Notes under the pieces: generated by a model | Told to the model about the DNA's origin: nothing | Databases searched by the model: none | Seen by the model: the letters and a program-made list of their open reading frames with translations, nothing else | Made by a program: the position numbers and the translations under genes | Assembly: GCA_036557785.1 (NCBI GenBank) | Contig: DATBGZ010000061.1 | Location: 1 to 19,864, forward strand | Direction of reading: 5' to 3' | Length of the DNA: 19,864 nucleotides | Source: DATBGZ01 sp036557785 | GTDB lineage: Bacteria > Actinomycetota > Actinomycetes > Mycobacteriales > Micromonosporaceae | Shown: one piece after another, positions 1 through 6,461 of the stretch | How the letters are laid out: each line of letters begins with the position of its first letter | Numbering within the stretch: position 1 is the first letter of the stretch

Positions 1-2
1 CG

Positions 3-23
3 CAGCTCCTCGAGCAGCTGTAG
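3..23 (+). CDS. Possible 3' end of an upstream + strand gene
   Basis: Reading in frame 3 gives six sense codons (QLLEQL) and a TAG stop at 21-23. A strong rho-independent-type hairpin begins 25 bases later on the same strand, which fits a real gene ending here. Too little is visible to name a product, and another frame could be the real one. Confidence 0.3.
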   Translation, partial: QLLEQL

Positions 24-47
24 CCTGATCATCCGCCCGCACACGAG

Positions 48-78
48 CGCCCCGGTCACCCTGTTGACCGGGGCGTTT
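48..78 (+). terminator. Rho-independent-type terminator hairpin
   Basis: Positions 48-58 and 65-75 form a perfect 11-bp inverted repeat with a 6-base loop, followed by TTT at 76-78. It lies 25 bases after the putative stop at 21-23 and probably ends transcription of the gene entering from the left. Confidence 0.75.
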
Positions 79-104
79 CGCATCCCCCGCCTGGGGACAT
101 GAAA

Positions 105-133
105 GGGCCCCCGGGTGCGGCATCCGGGGGCTT
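105..133. terminator. Bidirectional terminator-like hairpin downstream of the integrase
   Basis: Positions 107-114 and 124-131 form a perfect 8-bp GC-rich stem, and 105-106 can extend it by G:U pairs with 132-133. On the - strand it lies about 30 bases past the integrase stop and runs into CCCTTTC, so it probably serves that gene. It could also back up the + strand hairpin at 48-78. Confidence 0.55.
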
Positions 134-160
134 CGTGTTGCGGCGGGGTGCGTGGCTGCG

Positions 161-985
161 TCAGGCTGCGCGTGACGGTCCGAGCCGGGTAGGAGCCGGC
201 TCGGGCTGCCTCACCCGCGGCAGGCGGGCCACGGCGGCGGCGGTGCGCGCGTCGACGACCTGCAGGTAGATCTGCGTGGTGGCCAGGGACGAGTGGCCGA
301 GCAGTTGCTGTACCTCGGTGATCAACGCGCCGGTCTCGAGGAGCCGGGTGGCGAACCAGTGCCGGCCGGAGTGCAGTCTGAACTCAGGGCCGAGGCCGAG
401 CGCCTGCCAGGTCGGGCGCTGATGGTCGGTCAGGGACTCCGGGGTGATCTCGCGGCCGAGCAGCCAGTCCGACTCGCTCGCGAGCTCGTCGACGAGTACC
501 TCGTCCAGCGGCACAGTGCGGATCTTGCCGCCCTTGCCGAACACCCGCAGCCGGCCGTCCGCGATGTGGCGGCGGCGAGCTCGGGCGATCTCCCCGCACC
601 GCAGACCTGCCCGGGCGGCGAGGAGCATCGCCCGGCCGTACGGTGCCGGGGCGCCCAGGGCGATGGCGAGCTCGGCGTCGGTGCATGGGTGGGGCAGGCG
701 TGGACCGGGGCCCGGTTTGGGGATCCAAGCCATGGGGTTGAGAGCGATGGCGCCACGCTGGGCGCACCACCGGTAGAAGGATCTGGCGTGGCCGTCGTAG
801 GTGTAGAGGGTCCAGCCGGTCCAGGCGGCGAAGTACTCGGCGAGCTCTTCCTCGCAGGCGTACTCGATGCCATCTGGTAGGGCCGCGTCGAGATGCCGCA
901 GGAGTCTGCGGCGTCGGTCGATGGTGTAGGCGGCGGCACCGCTGGCGCGTAGCCAGGTGAGATGCCGCTCGATGAGAGGTGTCAT
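161..985 (-). CDS. Tyrosine recombinase / phage-type integrase
   Basis: This 274-residue protein has the layout of XerC/D-like and phage integrases. An N-terminal SAM-like core-binding domain (about 1-90) precedes a C-terminal catalytic domain. The catalytic set appears complete: R129 in AGLRCGEI, the lysine of GKGGK at 150-154, H205 and R208 in LHSGR, H231 in LLGHSS and the nucleophile Y240 in TTQIYLQV. It should cut and rejoin DNA through a 3'-phosphotyrosine. ATG 983-985 is preceded by AAGGA with 7-base spacing on the coding strand. No excisionase, phage or conjugation genes are visible nearby, so it stands alone at the edge of the window. It may belong to an element lying to the left or be a domesticated recombinase. 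The fold is certain; the target site is unknown. Confidence 0.9.
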   Translation of the reverse strand: MTPLIERHLTWLRASGAAAYTIDRRRRLLRHLDAALPDGIEYACEEELAEYFAAWTGWTLYTYDGHARSFYRWCAQRGAIALNPMAWIPKPGPGPRLPHPCTDAELAIALGAPAPYGRAMLLAARAGLRCGEIARARRRHIADGRLRVFGKGGKIRTVPLDEVLVDELASESDWLLGREITPESLTDHQRPTWQALGLGPEFRLHSGRHWFATRLLETGALITEVQQLLGHSSLATTQIYLQVVDARTAAAVARLPRVRQPEPAPTRLGPSRAA

Positions 986-1323
986 CGGCCAATCCTTACG
1001 GTGCGTAGGGGATCCGTCACTGGACAGTTGAGACAGGGATATCGATCCGTCCGGGGACGAACTACAGCGATGGGACTGGATCTCACAGGCCGGTCGGGGC
1101 GGTTTTGGTTCGGCTGGATGGCCGCCAGCCCATGCCTGGGTGGCTGAGCGCGAGCGGCCCGCCGGGCAGCGCCGACATGTGGATCATCTCCTGGGGGTAC
1201 CGAAGAGTAACCCGCGGGCGCGTGGCGGCACCACGGCCATCGCGTCACACTCAGGACCGGCAGGGGAACCGGGGACCGGATCGGCGAGTCCAAGAAGCCG
1301 AACACCGGGACAGGAGGCGCGCG
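986..1323. other. Intergenic region between divergent integrase and lipoprotein genes
   Basis: No convincing gene is seen in these 338 bases. The integrase-proximal part has two 8-bp direct repeats, GATCCGTC at 1011-1018 and 1044-1051. They bracket ACTGgaCAGT (1019-1028) and two GACAG repeats at 1023 and 1032. A 6-bp hairpin with a 7-base loop lies at 1112-1130 with no following T-run. The right end carries AGGAGG at 1312-1317, the ribosome binding site of the lipoprotein gene. Promoters for both flanking genes must lie here, but I cannot place them with confidence. Confidence 0.5.
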
Positions 1324-2319
1324 ATGAAGCGACGGCGGATGCGGACGGTTCTGGTCGTGATCGGCGTCCTGGCCGTGGCGCTCGCGGGGTGTGCACAGCC
1401 GGGCGGCGCCATCCCGGGCAACCCCCCGACCGATGGCAACGTGAGCGGTGGGACCGCCTCGGACGGCCTCGCCCTGGGCCCCGACCAACAGGCCTGCGAG
1501 GCCGAGGAGAGCGCTGCGCCGGCACCCACGGCCCTGCCAGCCGACGCGGTCCTGGTGCGGGTCACCCGGTGTGTCGGCGGTCAGGAGCGAGTGCCCGGCG
1601 ACGGCGAATGGCTCGTCCGCCACGAGCAGGAGGCGACCTCGGGCCTGCAGGCGCTGGCCGATGCCCTGCGACTGCCCTCGGCGCAGCCGAGCCCCGACAC
1701 TGCCTGCCCCGCGATCGGCTACATCCCGATCGTCCTGTCGGTCACGGACTCTGCCGGCCGGCAGTTGCGACCCGAGATCCCGCACGAGGCCTGCGGCGCG
1801 CCCTTGTCGACCGTCACCGACGCGATCGCCGCCCTGCCCTGGACCACGACCGCCACCACCCGGGTGAGCCGGATCAGCACCGAACTCTCGGTCACCTCCG
1901 GCTGCTCGGATCAGTGGAAGCCCATGATCGACCTCACCGTGGCCAGCGGCGCCCACGCTCCTACGTCCATAGTGGATCCGACACCACGGCCGCTGCGGGT
2001 CTGCCGGTACGACATCGTGCACGATCCGGACCTGGCGGTCGGTCCCGTCGGTGGCATCGTGACCTACCCCGGCACGCTGCGCGGATCGTCCACACTGGAC
2101 CCCGACGCCGCGCACCAGTTGCTGGTGGCGCTCAACTCCGCCGCGGCGCCGACCGGTACCTGCCAGGCGCGGGGGTCTTCGTTCGCCGTCGTCACGGACT
2201 CCGACGGCGCCGGCTCGAGCGTCACGATCGAGCTCGCCGGCTGCTACCGGGCTCTGCTCGACGCGGACGGCTCCCTGCGGCAACTCGATCGCGACCTGGT
2301 CGCGCGGCTGCTCGGCTGA
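1324..2319 (+). CDS. Secreted lipoprotein of unknown function, tandem copy 1
   Basis: This 331-residue protein starts with a basic n-region (MKRRRMR), a hydrophobic stretch and the lipobox LAGC (20-23), so C23 should be lipidated and the protein anchored outside the membrane. The start at 1324 is fixed by a perfect AGGAGG six bases upstream; the frame is open further 5' but lacks a signal peptide there. A Pro/Ala/Gly-rich linker to about residue 70 is followed by an N-terminal domain (about 72-180: DAVLV, TRC, GDGEWL, EQEAT, VTDAI, ALPW) and a C-terminal domain (about 215-331: CRYD, QLLVAL, AGCY). Cysteines at 83, 128, 157, 194, 227, 280 and 307 suggest disulfides. The next gene is a shorter homologue. 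Catalytic motifs are not visible. It resembles the many conserved actinobacterial lipoproteins without known function. Confidence 0.85.
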   Translation: MKRRRMRTVLVVIGVLAVALAGCAQPGGAIPGNPPTDGNVSGGTASDGLALGPDQQACEAEESAAPAPTALPADAVLVRVTRCVGGQERVPGDGEWLVRHEQEATSGLQALADALRLPSAQPSPDTACPAIGYIPIVLSVTDSAGRQLRPEIPHEACGAPLSTVTDAIAALPWTTTATTRVSRISTELSVTSGCSDQWKPMIDLTVASGAHAPTSIVDPTPRPLRVCRYDIVHDPDLAVGPVGGIVTYPGTLRGSSTLDPDAAHQLLVALNSAAAPTGTCQARGSSFAVVTDSDGAGSSVTIELAGCYRALLDADGSLRQLDRDLVARLLG

Positions 2320-2328
2320 GGCACGGAC

Positions 2329-3057
2329 GTGGGCATGGTCCGGCTGCGTCACGTGCTCGCGCTCGTCGTCGTTCTCGCCTCGGCGGCCGCCGGCTGCCGT
2401 GCGCCGGGCCCCGCCCGCGACTGGCCGGGGACCGACTGGGCGGGCGCGCCGTACGGCGAGGCGTGCAACCGGCAAGCCGGCAACCTCTTCGGCAGCCCGC
2501 CGCCCACGCAGCCCCTGCCCTCCGACGCGGTTCTTGTCGCGGCGACCCGCTGCATGTACGAGTCTGAGTTCACCGGAGACGGCGAGTGGCTGCGGCGGCT
2601 GGAGCAGGAGGCGACCACCGGAGCGCTGCAGGCACTCGCCACCGCGCTGCGTCTGCCGCCCGAGCCGTTCCACGGCCAGCTCTGCCCGCAACCCGCGTAC
2701 GCCCCCATCGTCATCACCGTCACGGACCAGCGGGGCCGCACGATCTCCCCGACGATCCCGGCGACCGCGTGCGGCGTGCCGTTCCAGGCAGTCACCGACG
2801 CGATCGTCGCGCTGCCGTGGATCACGACCGCCTCGGTGCCGCACGTCGTCCAACTCCGTACCCAGCAGGAGGTCCTCGCCGACTGTCCGGCCTCGGCGGC
2901 CGCGTTTCCCCTGCCGCGGGTCCCGGGCGACCAGCCGTCCACACTGGACACGACGGCCAGAGAACTGCAGGCGTGCCGGTACGACCTGGCCTCCCACGCG
3001 ACCGGGCCCTACGATGGCACGCTGGTCCGGGCCTGGCGGCTGGGTGGTGGGCCCTAG
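2329..3057 (+). CDS. Secreted lipoprotein, tandem copy 2, C-terminally shortened
   Basis: This 242-residue lipoprotein has a hydrophobic leader and lipobox AAGC with C23 as the lipidation site. It is a paralogue of the gene ending 9 bases upstream. Shared blocks in the same order are DAVLV, TRC, GDGEWL, EQEAT, LQALA, ALRLP, ACG, VTDAI, ALPW and CRYD, and the domain cysteines are shared. The match stops shortly after CRYD (GTL near the end), so about 80 C-terminal residues of copy 1 have no counterpart. GTG 2329 is preferred because GAGG lies 7 bases upstream; ATG 2335 is the alternative. It is probably co-transcribed with copy 1. It may be a functional shortened form or a 3'-deleted duplicate. 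Function unknown. Confidence 0.8.
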   Translation: MGMVRLRHVLALVVVLASAAAGCRAPGPARDWPGTDWAGAPYGEACNRQAGNLFGSPPPTQPLPSDAVLVAATRCMYESEFTGDGEWLRRLEQEATTGALQALATALRLPPEPFHGQLCPQPAYAPIVITVTDQRGRTISPTIPATACGVPFQAVTDAIVALPWITTASVPHVVQLRTQQEVLADCPASAAAFPLPRVPGDQPSTLDTTARELQACRYDLASHATGPYDGTLVRAWRLGGGP

Positions 3058-3066
3058 GATGAGCCC

Positions 3067-4101
3067 GTGTCGGCCCCCGCTCCACTGCTGCTCGTGCTGG
3101 ACGGCAACAGCCTGACCCACCGCGCCTACCACGCGGTGACCCGATCGCAGCCGAGCGCGCCCCTGGTGGACGAGGCGGGACGGCCGGTCTGGGCGCTCAA
3201 AGGGCTGATCGGCTTCATCGCCCGGGCAGCGGCACGGCTTCGGCCCGACGCGCTGCTGGTCGGCTTCGACTGCCCGCACTCATCGGTACGCAAGCAGGAG
3301 TACCCCGGCTACAAGGCGCATCGGCCGGTCAAGCCCGACGACCTGATCGAGCAACTGCTCGCGGCGCCGGGGCTCCTGCGGGCGGCCGGGCTCGCCACGG
3401 TGGTCGCGACGGCGCACGAGGCCGATGACGTGCTCGCCAGTGCCGCCGCGCACGCGGCCCGGGCCGGGTGGCGCACGGTCCTCATGACCAGTGACCGCGA
3501 CGCGTTCGCGCTCATCGACGAACAGACCTCCGTGCTGCGCGTGCGCAACGGAGGGCTCGACCAGGCGGTGCTGGTCACGCCACACTCCCTTGTGGACGTC
3601 TATGGCGTGCATCCGTGGCAGTACCGGGACTACGCCGCGCTCCGCGGCGACCCGTCGGACAACCTCGCCGGGGTGCGCGGCTTCGGCTCCGCCACGGCGG
3701 CCCGCCTGATCGGTGCCTTCGGTACGGTCGCCGACGCGTGGGCCGCGCTCGACAACGGCGGGGCAGCGACCGTACGGGCGCTGGTCGGCGAGGCCGCGGC
3801 GGCGCACCTGGCCTCGGCGGAGATGCGCGCGATCGTCGAGCGCAACCGCAGCCTGATGCGGCTGCGCGCCGACCTGCCAATGCCCGACCTCGACGAGGCA
3901 CGGCTGCCGCTCGACCGGCTGGTGATGCGGCGGGCATTCGCCGATCGGGGAATCTACTTAGGACCGTCGCTGTGGGCGCTCACGGGCGGGCCACCCCCAC
4001 CCACCGACGAGGTGCTGGCCCTGATCCCGCAGCCGTGGGTGTGGCGGCGCAGCCCCCGTGCCCGTCGCGACCCCGCGCCCGGCCAACTCGCGCTCTTCTG
4101 A
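3067..4101 (+). CDS. 5'-3' exonuclease (flap nuclease, DNA polymerase I N-domain type)
   Basis: This 344-residue protein matches stand-alone 5'-3' exonucleases of the FEN/PIN superfamily, which remove 5' flaps or RNA primers. Metal-site acidic motifs are present in order: D12 in LVLDGNS, D68 in GFDCP, E118/D120/D121 in HEADDVL, D143 and D145 in TSDRDAF, and D195/D198 in GDPSDN. The helix-hairpin-helix GVRGFGSATAARL (about 202-214) follows, and the basic arch residues R75, K76, K83 and R86 fit DNA binding. GTG 3067 follows AGGA with 7-base spacing and lies 9 bases past the lipoprotein stop. A Pro/Arg-rich tail of about 30 residues ends in QLALF. One leucine uses the rare codon TTA (3958-3960). 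It has no polymerase domain, so it is not a full PolI. Confidence 0.9.
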   Translation: MSAPAPLLLVLDGNSLTHRAYHAVTRSQPSAPLVDEAGRPVWALKGLIGFIARAAARLRPDALLVGFDCPHSSVRKQEYPGYKAHRPVKPDDLIEQLLAAPGLLRAAGLATVVATAHEADDVLASAAAHAARAGWRTVLMTSDRDAFALIDEQTSVLRVRNGGLDQAVLVTPHSLVDVYGVHPWQYRDYAALRGDPSDNLAGVRGFGSATAARLIGAFGTVADAWAALDNGGAATVRALVGEAAAAHLASAEMRAIVERNRSLMRLRADLPMPDLDEARLPLDRLVMRRAFADRGIYLGPSLWALTGGPPPPTDEVLALIPQPWVWRRSPRARRDPAPGQLALF

Positions 4102-4102
4102 C

Positions 4103-4198
4103 GACCCGTCCTACACCGCGATCGGCTTCTACGAGCGTCTCGGATTCATCCACAACGAGCAGTGGCTGGCCTACCCGGAGGAGCGCCTCGCCCAGTAG
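4103..4198 (+). pseudogene. C-terminal relic of a GNAT acetyltransferase
   Basis: In frame 2, directly after the exonuclease stop, codons read DPSYTAIGFYERLGF followed by IHNEQWLAYPEERLAQ and TAG (4196-4198). AIGFYERLGF is the signature of GNAT motif B, which ends the acetyl-CoA-binding core. The upstream GNAT motif A and any start codon are missing because the preceding bases belong to the exonuclease in frame 1. It is best read as the last ~32 codons of a deleted or recombined N-acetyltransferase gene. It is unlikely to be translated alone. Confidence 0.7.
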
Positions 4199-4214
4199 GG
4201 CGGCGCCCGCCTGG

Positions 4215-5006
4215 TCAGGTCGGCCGGGGCCAGTCGACCGCGACCAAGGTGGGACCGTCCCAGCTCGCGCGCGGACGCCGCAGGCGTCCGGCTCCAATGC
4301 GGTCGTCGATGCGCCGGACGAGGTCGAGATGATCGGCCCGCTCGTCGAGTCGTGCCGGGTCACCGTCGATCACGCCGCGGCGACGAAGCTCCCGGATGGC
4401 GTTATCGGCGGTGAGCACACTGTGGTCGAGGACCGCGACAGCGGCGACCTCGGGGTCGCCGTCACAGACCGCCGAGAACTCCGCGTGTAACGCCGAACGC
4501 TCCTCCGCCATCGCGTCGACAATCGAGAGCCGGGTCGCAGCCGGCACCAGGCCGCTGAAGCTGCGCAGCAGCGCGCGCAGGTGTGTGCCCGCCGCGGCCA
4601 GGCTGACCGTACGGCGGAACCGGAGCGCCGCCAGCTCGAACTCACCGACGTCGGTGGTGCTCGCCAGCGCCTCGTCGAGCTCCGCGAGCGCCGCGAGCAG
4701 TTCCGGCGGGCGCCGGATCGCCACTCGCCGGAAGGCCAGCGCGCTGAGCAGTCCGAAGAGGTCGAACGCGTCACGGACCGCGCTCGCGTCGAACGGCGCG
4801 ACGAAGATCCCGCGATGGTGGGTCACCCGGACCAGACCGTCGCGCTCGAGCGGTACCAGAGCCTCCCGGACCGTCGTCCGGCCGGTACCCAGACGCGCCG
4901 CCAGCTCGTCCAGATCCAGCCGCTCACCGATGCGCAACGAGCCGTCGAAGAGCGCGTCGACCAGGTGTGCCGTGATGCCGTCGCTGGTGCGGGCACGGGG
5001 CATCAC
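4215..5006 (-). CDS. GntR-family transcriptional regulator, FadR/FCD type
   Basis: This 263-residue protein has an N-terminal winged helix (about 10-72), with LDELAARLGTGRTTVREAL as the helix-turn-helix and HHRGIFVA as the wing. A helical FCD-type effector domain follows (about 78-235). The usual Asp/Phe-His metal ligands at the start of the FCD are not obvious (the region reads LRFRRTV), so effector binding may differ from metal-dependent FCD proteins. The start is GTG 5004-5006 or the adjoining ATG 5001-5003. The Shine-Dalgarno AGAGGA is in the loop of a predicted hairpin. The 73-bp upstream gap also carries a 16-bp palindrome, a candidate autoregulatory operator. Neighbours on the same strand are OsmC-like and GDSL genes, but co-regulation is not proven. 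The ligand is unknown. Confidence 0.88.
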   Translation of the reverse strand: MMPRARTSDGITAHLVDALFDGSLRIGERLDLDELAARLGTGRTTVREALVPLERDGLVRVTHHRGIFVAPFDASAVRDAFDLFGLLSALAFRRVAIRRPPELLAALAELDEALASTTDVGEFELAALRFRRTVSLAAAGTHLRALLRSFSGLVPAATRLSIVDAMAEERSALHAEFSAVCDGDPEVAAVAVLDHSVLTADNAIRELRRRGVIDGDPARLDERADHLDLVRRIDDRIGAGRLRRPRASWDGPTLVAVDWPRPT

Positions 5007-5029
5007 GTCCGCGATCCTCTCCCGCGGAC
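5007..5029 (-). promoter_or_regulatory. Hairpin placing the gntR ribosome binding site in its loop
   Basis: Positions 5007-5013 and 5023-5029 are a perfect 7-bp inverted repeat with a 9-base spacer. In the - strand transcript the loop contains AGAGGA, the likely Shine-Dalgarno, and the stem ends directly against the GTG start at 5006. This is seen in the sequence; an effect on translation is inferred. The same symmetry could instead be a protein binding site. Confidence 0.5.
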
Positions 5030-5043
5030 CTCACCCGGCGCAA

Positions 5044-5059
5044 ACACGACGGCTCGTGT
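5044..5059. promoter_or_regulatory. 16-bp palindrome: candidate gntR operator or OsmC-side terminator
   Basis: ACACGA (5044-5049) and TCGTGT (5054-5059) are perfect inverted arms around CGGC. The site lies 38 bases upstream of the gntR start and 20 bases past the OsmC stop on the same strand. It could be bound by the dimeric GntR regulator. Alternatively it is a short terminator for the OsmC transcript, since the - strand stem is followed by TTG. Confidence 0.4.
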
Positions 5060-5079
5060 CCGGCGTCAGGCTGCGTGCT

Positions 5080-5562
5080 TCAGGCGGTCGCCGCGACGAC
5101 GGTGGGCTCGTGGCCGACGGGGAAGTTCACCGACCGGGCGATGAAGCACAGCTCGTGCGCCCGCGGATGCAGGGCCAGTGCCGTCCGCACCATCTCCGGC
5201 GACGCGACCGTCACCCGCGGCCGCAGCACGACCTCCGTGAACTCCCCGGCCCCACCCGGCTGTTCGTCCAGCGAGCCGACCGCCTCGTCGACGTACGCCG
5301 TCACCACCACCCCGGCCTCGGCGGCCAGGTGCAGGTACCACAGCAGATGGCACTGCGAGAGGGAGGCGATGAGAAGTTGCTCCGGGTTCCATCGGCCAGC
5401 GTCGCCCCGGAACAGCGGGTCCGAGCTGGCGGCGATGACGGGTCGACCCGGCGCCGCCAGGTCGCAGTCACGGTCGTACTCGCGGTAGCCGCTGGTACCC
5501 GTGCCACGGTTGCCGGTCCACGTCACCACCGTCTCGTAGGTGTGCGTCCGCGTTCTCGTCAC
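5080..5562 (-). CDS. OsmC-like family protein (putative thiol peroxidase)
   Basis: This 160-residue protein has the OsmC/Ohr architecture. The first conserved cysteine is C71 in SLSQCHLLWYLH, at the start of the long central helix, and the second is C139 in HELCFIARSVNFPV. These two form the reactive pair used by OsmC/Ohr proteins to reduce organic hydroperoxides with a dithiol cofactor in the cytoplasm. The SQCHLLWYL form places it with the OsmC-like branch rather than classical Ohr, so the substrate is uncertain. The start is GTG 5560-5562: it overlaps the GDSL stop as GTGA, which implies translational coupling. The frame is open further upstream, but there it is only a shadow of the GDSL gene. 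Confidence 0.88.
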   Translation of the reverse strand: MTRTRTHTYETVVTWTGNRGTGTSGYREYDRDCDLAAPGRPVIAASSDPLFRGDAGRWNPEQLLIASLSQCHLLWYLHLAAEAGVVVTAYVDEAVGSLDEQPGGAGEFTEVVLRPRVTVASPEMVRTALALHPRAHELCFIARSVNFPVGHEPTVVAATA

Positions 5563-6452
5563 AGCGCCGAGTCTGCCAGGTACGGGTGACGTTCCTCGCG
5601 CAGCGCCTTGAGGGTGCGGGCGACCTCGTCGGCGAGCCGCTGGTCGATGCGGCCCGCGGTGCCGCGCAGCCCGTGCCACCACTGGACCGCGCAGAGGGCG
5701 ACCAGGGCCGGCACCAGGTCGGTCGAGCGGTCGAGTACCCACTTCGTGCCCTTGGTCACCATCCACCGCACACTCGCGGCCCGCGTCGGCAGCGGGCTCG
5801 TCGGTACGGTCGACGGGGGCGCCGCCACCGGGACGCCGCGCGGCACCAGCAGATCGGCGAAGGCCCGGGCCAGCAGCCGGTGCCCGGCCTCGCTCGGGTG
5901 CAGCCGGTCGACGCTCCACATGCGACGGTCATAGAGGTCGTCGACGGCGCCGGCGTCGAAGTGGATGGTGTCGTGCAGCGCCGAGAGTTCCTCCGTCACG
6001 GCGTTGACCGCGCGGATCCGGCGCACGAGCTGGCTAGCCAGCGACCTGGGCAGCCGCAGCATCCGGCCCGGGTCGGGCAGCGAGCAGGTGAGCACCTGCG
6101 CCCCCGCGCCACGCAGCTCTCCGATGGTGCGGTTGAGTGCCACGCCGGTCCGTCCGATGTGGAACGAGCCGCGCAGGGTGTCGTTCACGCCCACGATGAC
6201 CGCCGCCACCGTGGGACGCAGGTGCAGGGCCGCAGGCAGCTGCCGGGTGGCCAGCGTATGCGTCTGCGCGCCGAGTTCGGCGAGGTTGTAGAACTCCACG
6301 CTGCCGGGTGGGCCGAGGCTCTCCGCGAGCAGGGCGGCCCATCCTCGCCAGGACCTGCGGTTGCCGGTCCCCGCGACCGGGTCGCCGAGACCCACCGTGA
6401 TGGAGTCGCCAAGGGCGACGAAACGCATGGGACCCGGCTCGGACATCGACAT
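5559..6452 (-). CDS. SGNH/GDSL-family hydrolase
   Basis: This 297-residue protein has all SGNH blocks. GDS with the nucleophile S17 is in block I, G61 in LAELGAQT is block II, GVND (88-91) is block III and VDRLHPS with D182/H185 is block V. It should be an esterase, lipase or acyl-carbohydrate deacylase. No signal peptide precedes block I, so it is probably cytoplasmic. A C-terminal extension (about 208-297) contains a hydrophobic stretch, LVPALVALCAVQWWHGL, that could form an amphipathic or membrane-associated helix. The start is ATG 6450-6452, with in-frame ATGs at 6446 and 6428 as alternatives. It follows the glycosyltransferase by 9 bases and overlaps the OsmC gene by 4. The neighbouring glycosyltransferase suggests an acylated sugar or glycolipid substrate; this is inference. 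Confidence 0.9.
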   Translation of the reverse strand: MSMSEPGPMRFVALGDSITVGLGDPVAGTGNRRSWRGWAALLAESLGPPGSVEFYNLAELGAQTHTLATRQLPAALHLRPTVAAVIVGVNDTLRGSFHIGRTGVALNRTIGELRGAGAQVLTCSLPDPGRMLRLPRSLASQLVRRIRAVNAVTEELSALHDTIHFDAGAVDDLYDRRMWSVDRLHPSEAGHRLLARAFADLLVPRGVPVAAPPSTVPTSPLPTRAASVRWMVTKGTKWVLDRSTDLVPALVALCAVQWWHGLRGTAGRIDQRLADEVARTLKALREERHPYLADSAL

Positions 6453-6461
6453 GGCCCTCGG

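Noticed and set aside
1112..1130. Hairpin as a terminator
   Set aside because: Only 6 bp long, with no T-run on either strand and no gene ending nearby.
962..1147. Small 61-codon + strand frame upstream of the lipoprotein gene
   Set aside because: It overlaps the integrase start, lacks a ribosome binding site and has no recognisable motif.
161..1323. Prophage or integrative element around the integrase
   Set aside because: Only the recombinase is visible. No tRNA-derived attachment site, excisionase, replication, structural or transfer genes are found on the right side.
982..3279. A 765-codon open frame on the - strand across the lipoprotein region
   Set aside because: It is antisense to two genes with signal peptides, lipoboxes and ribosome binding sites. 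Its translation is Arg/Gly-rich low complexity, typical of a shadow frame in high-GC DNA.
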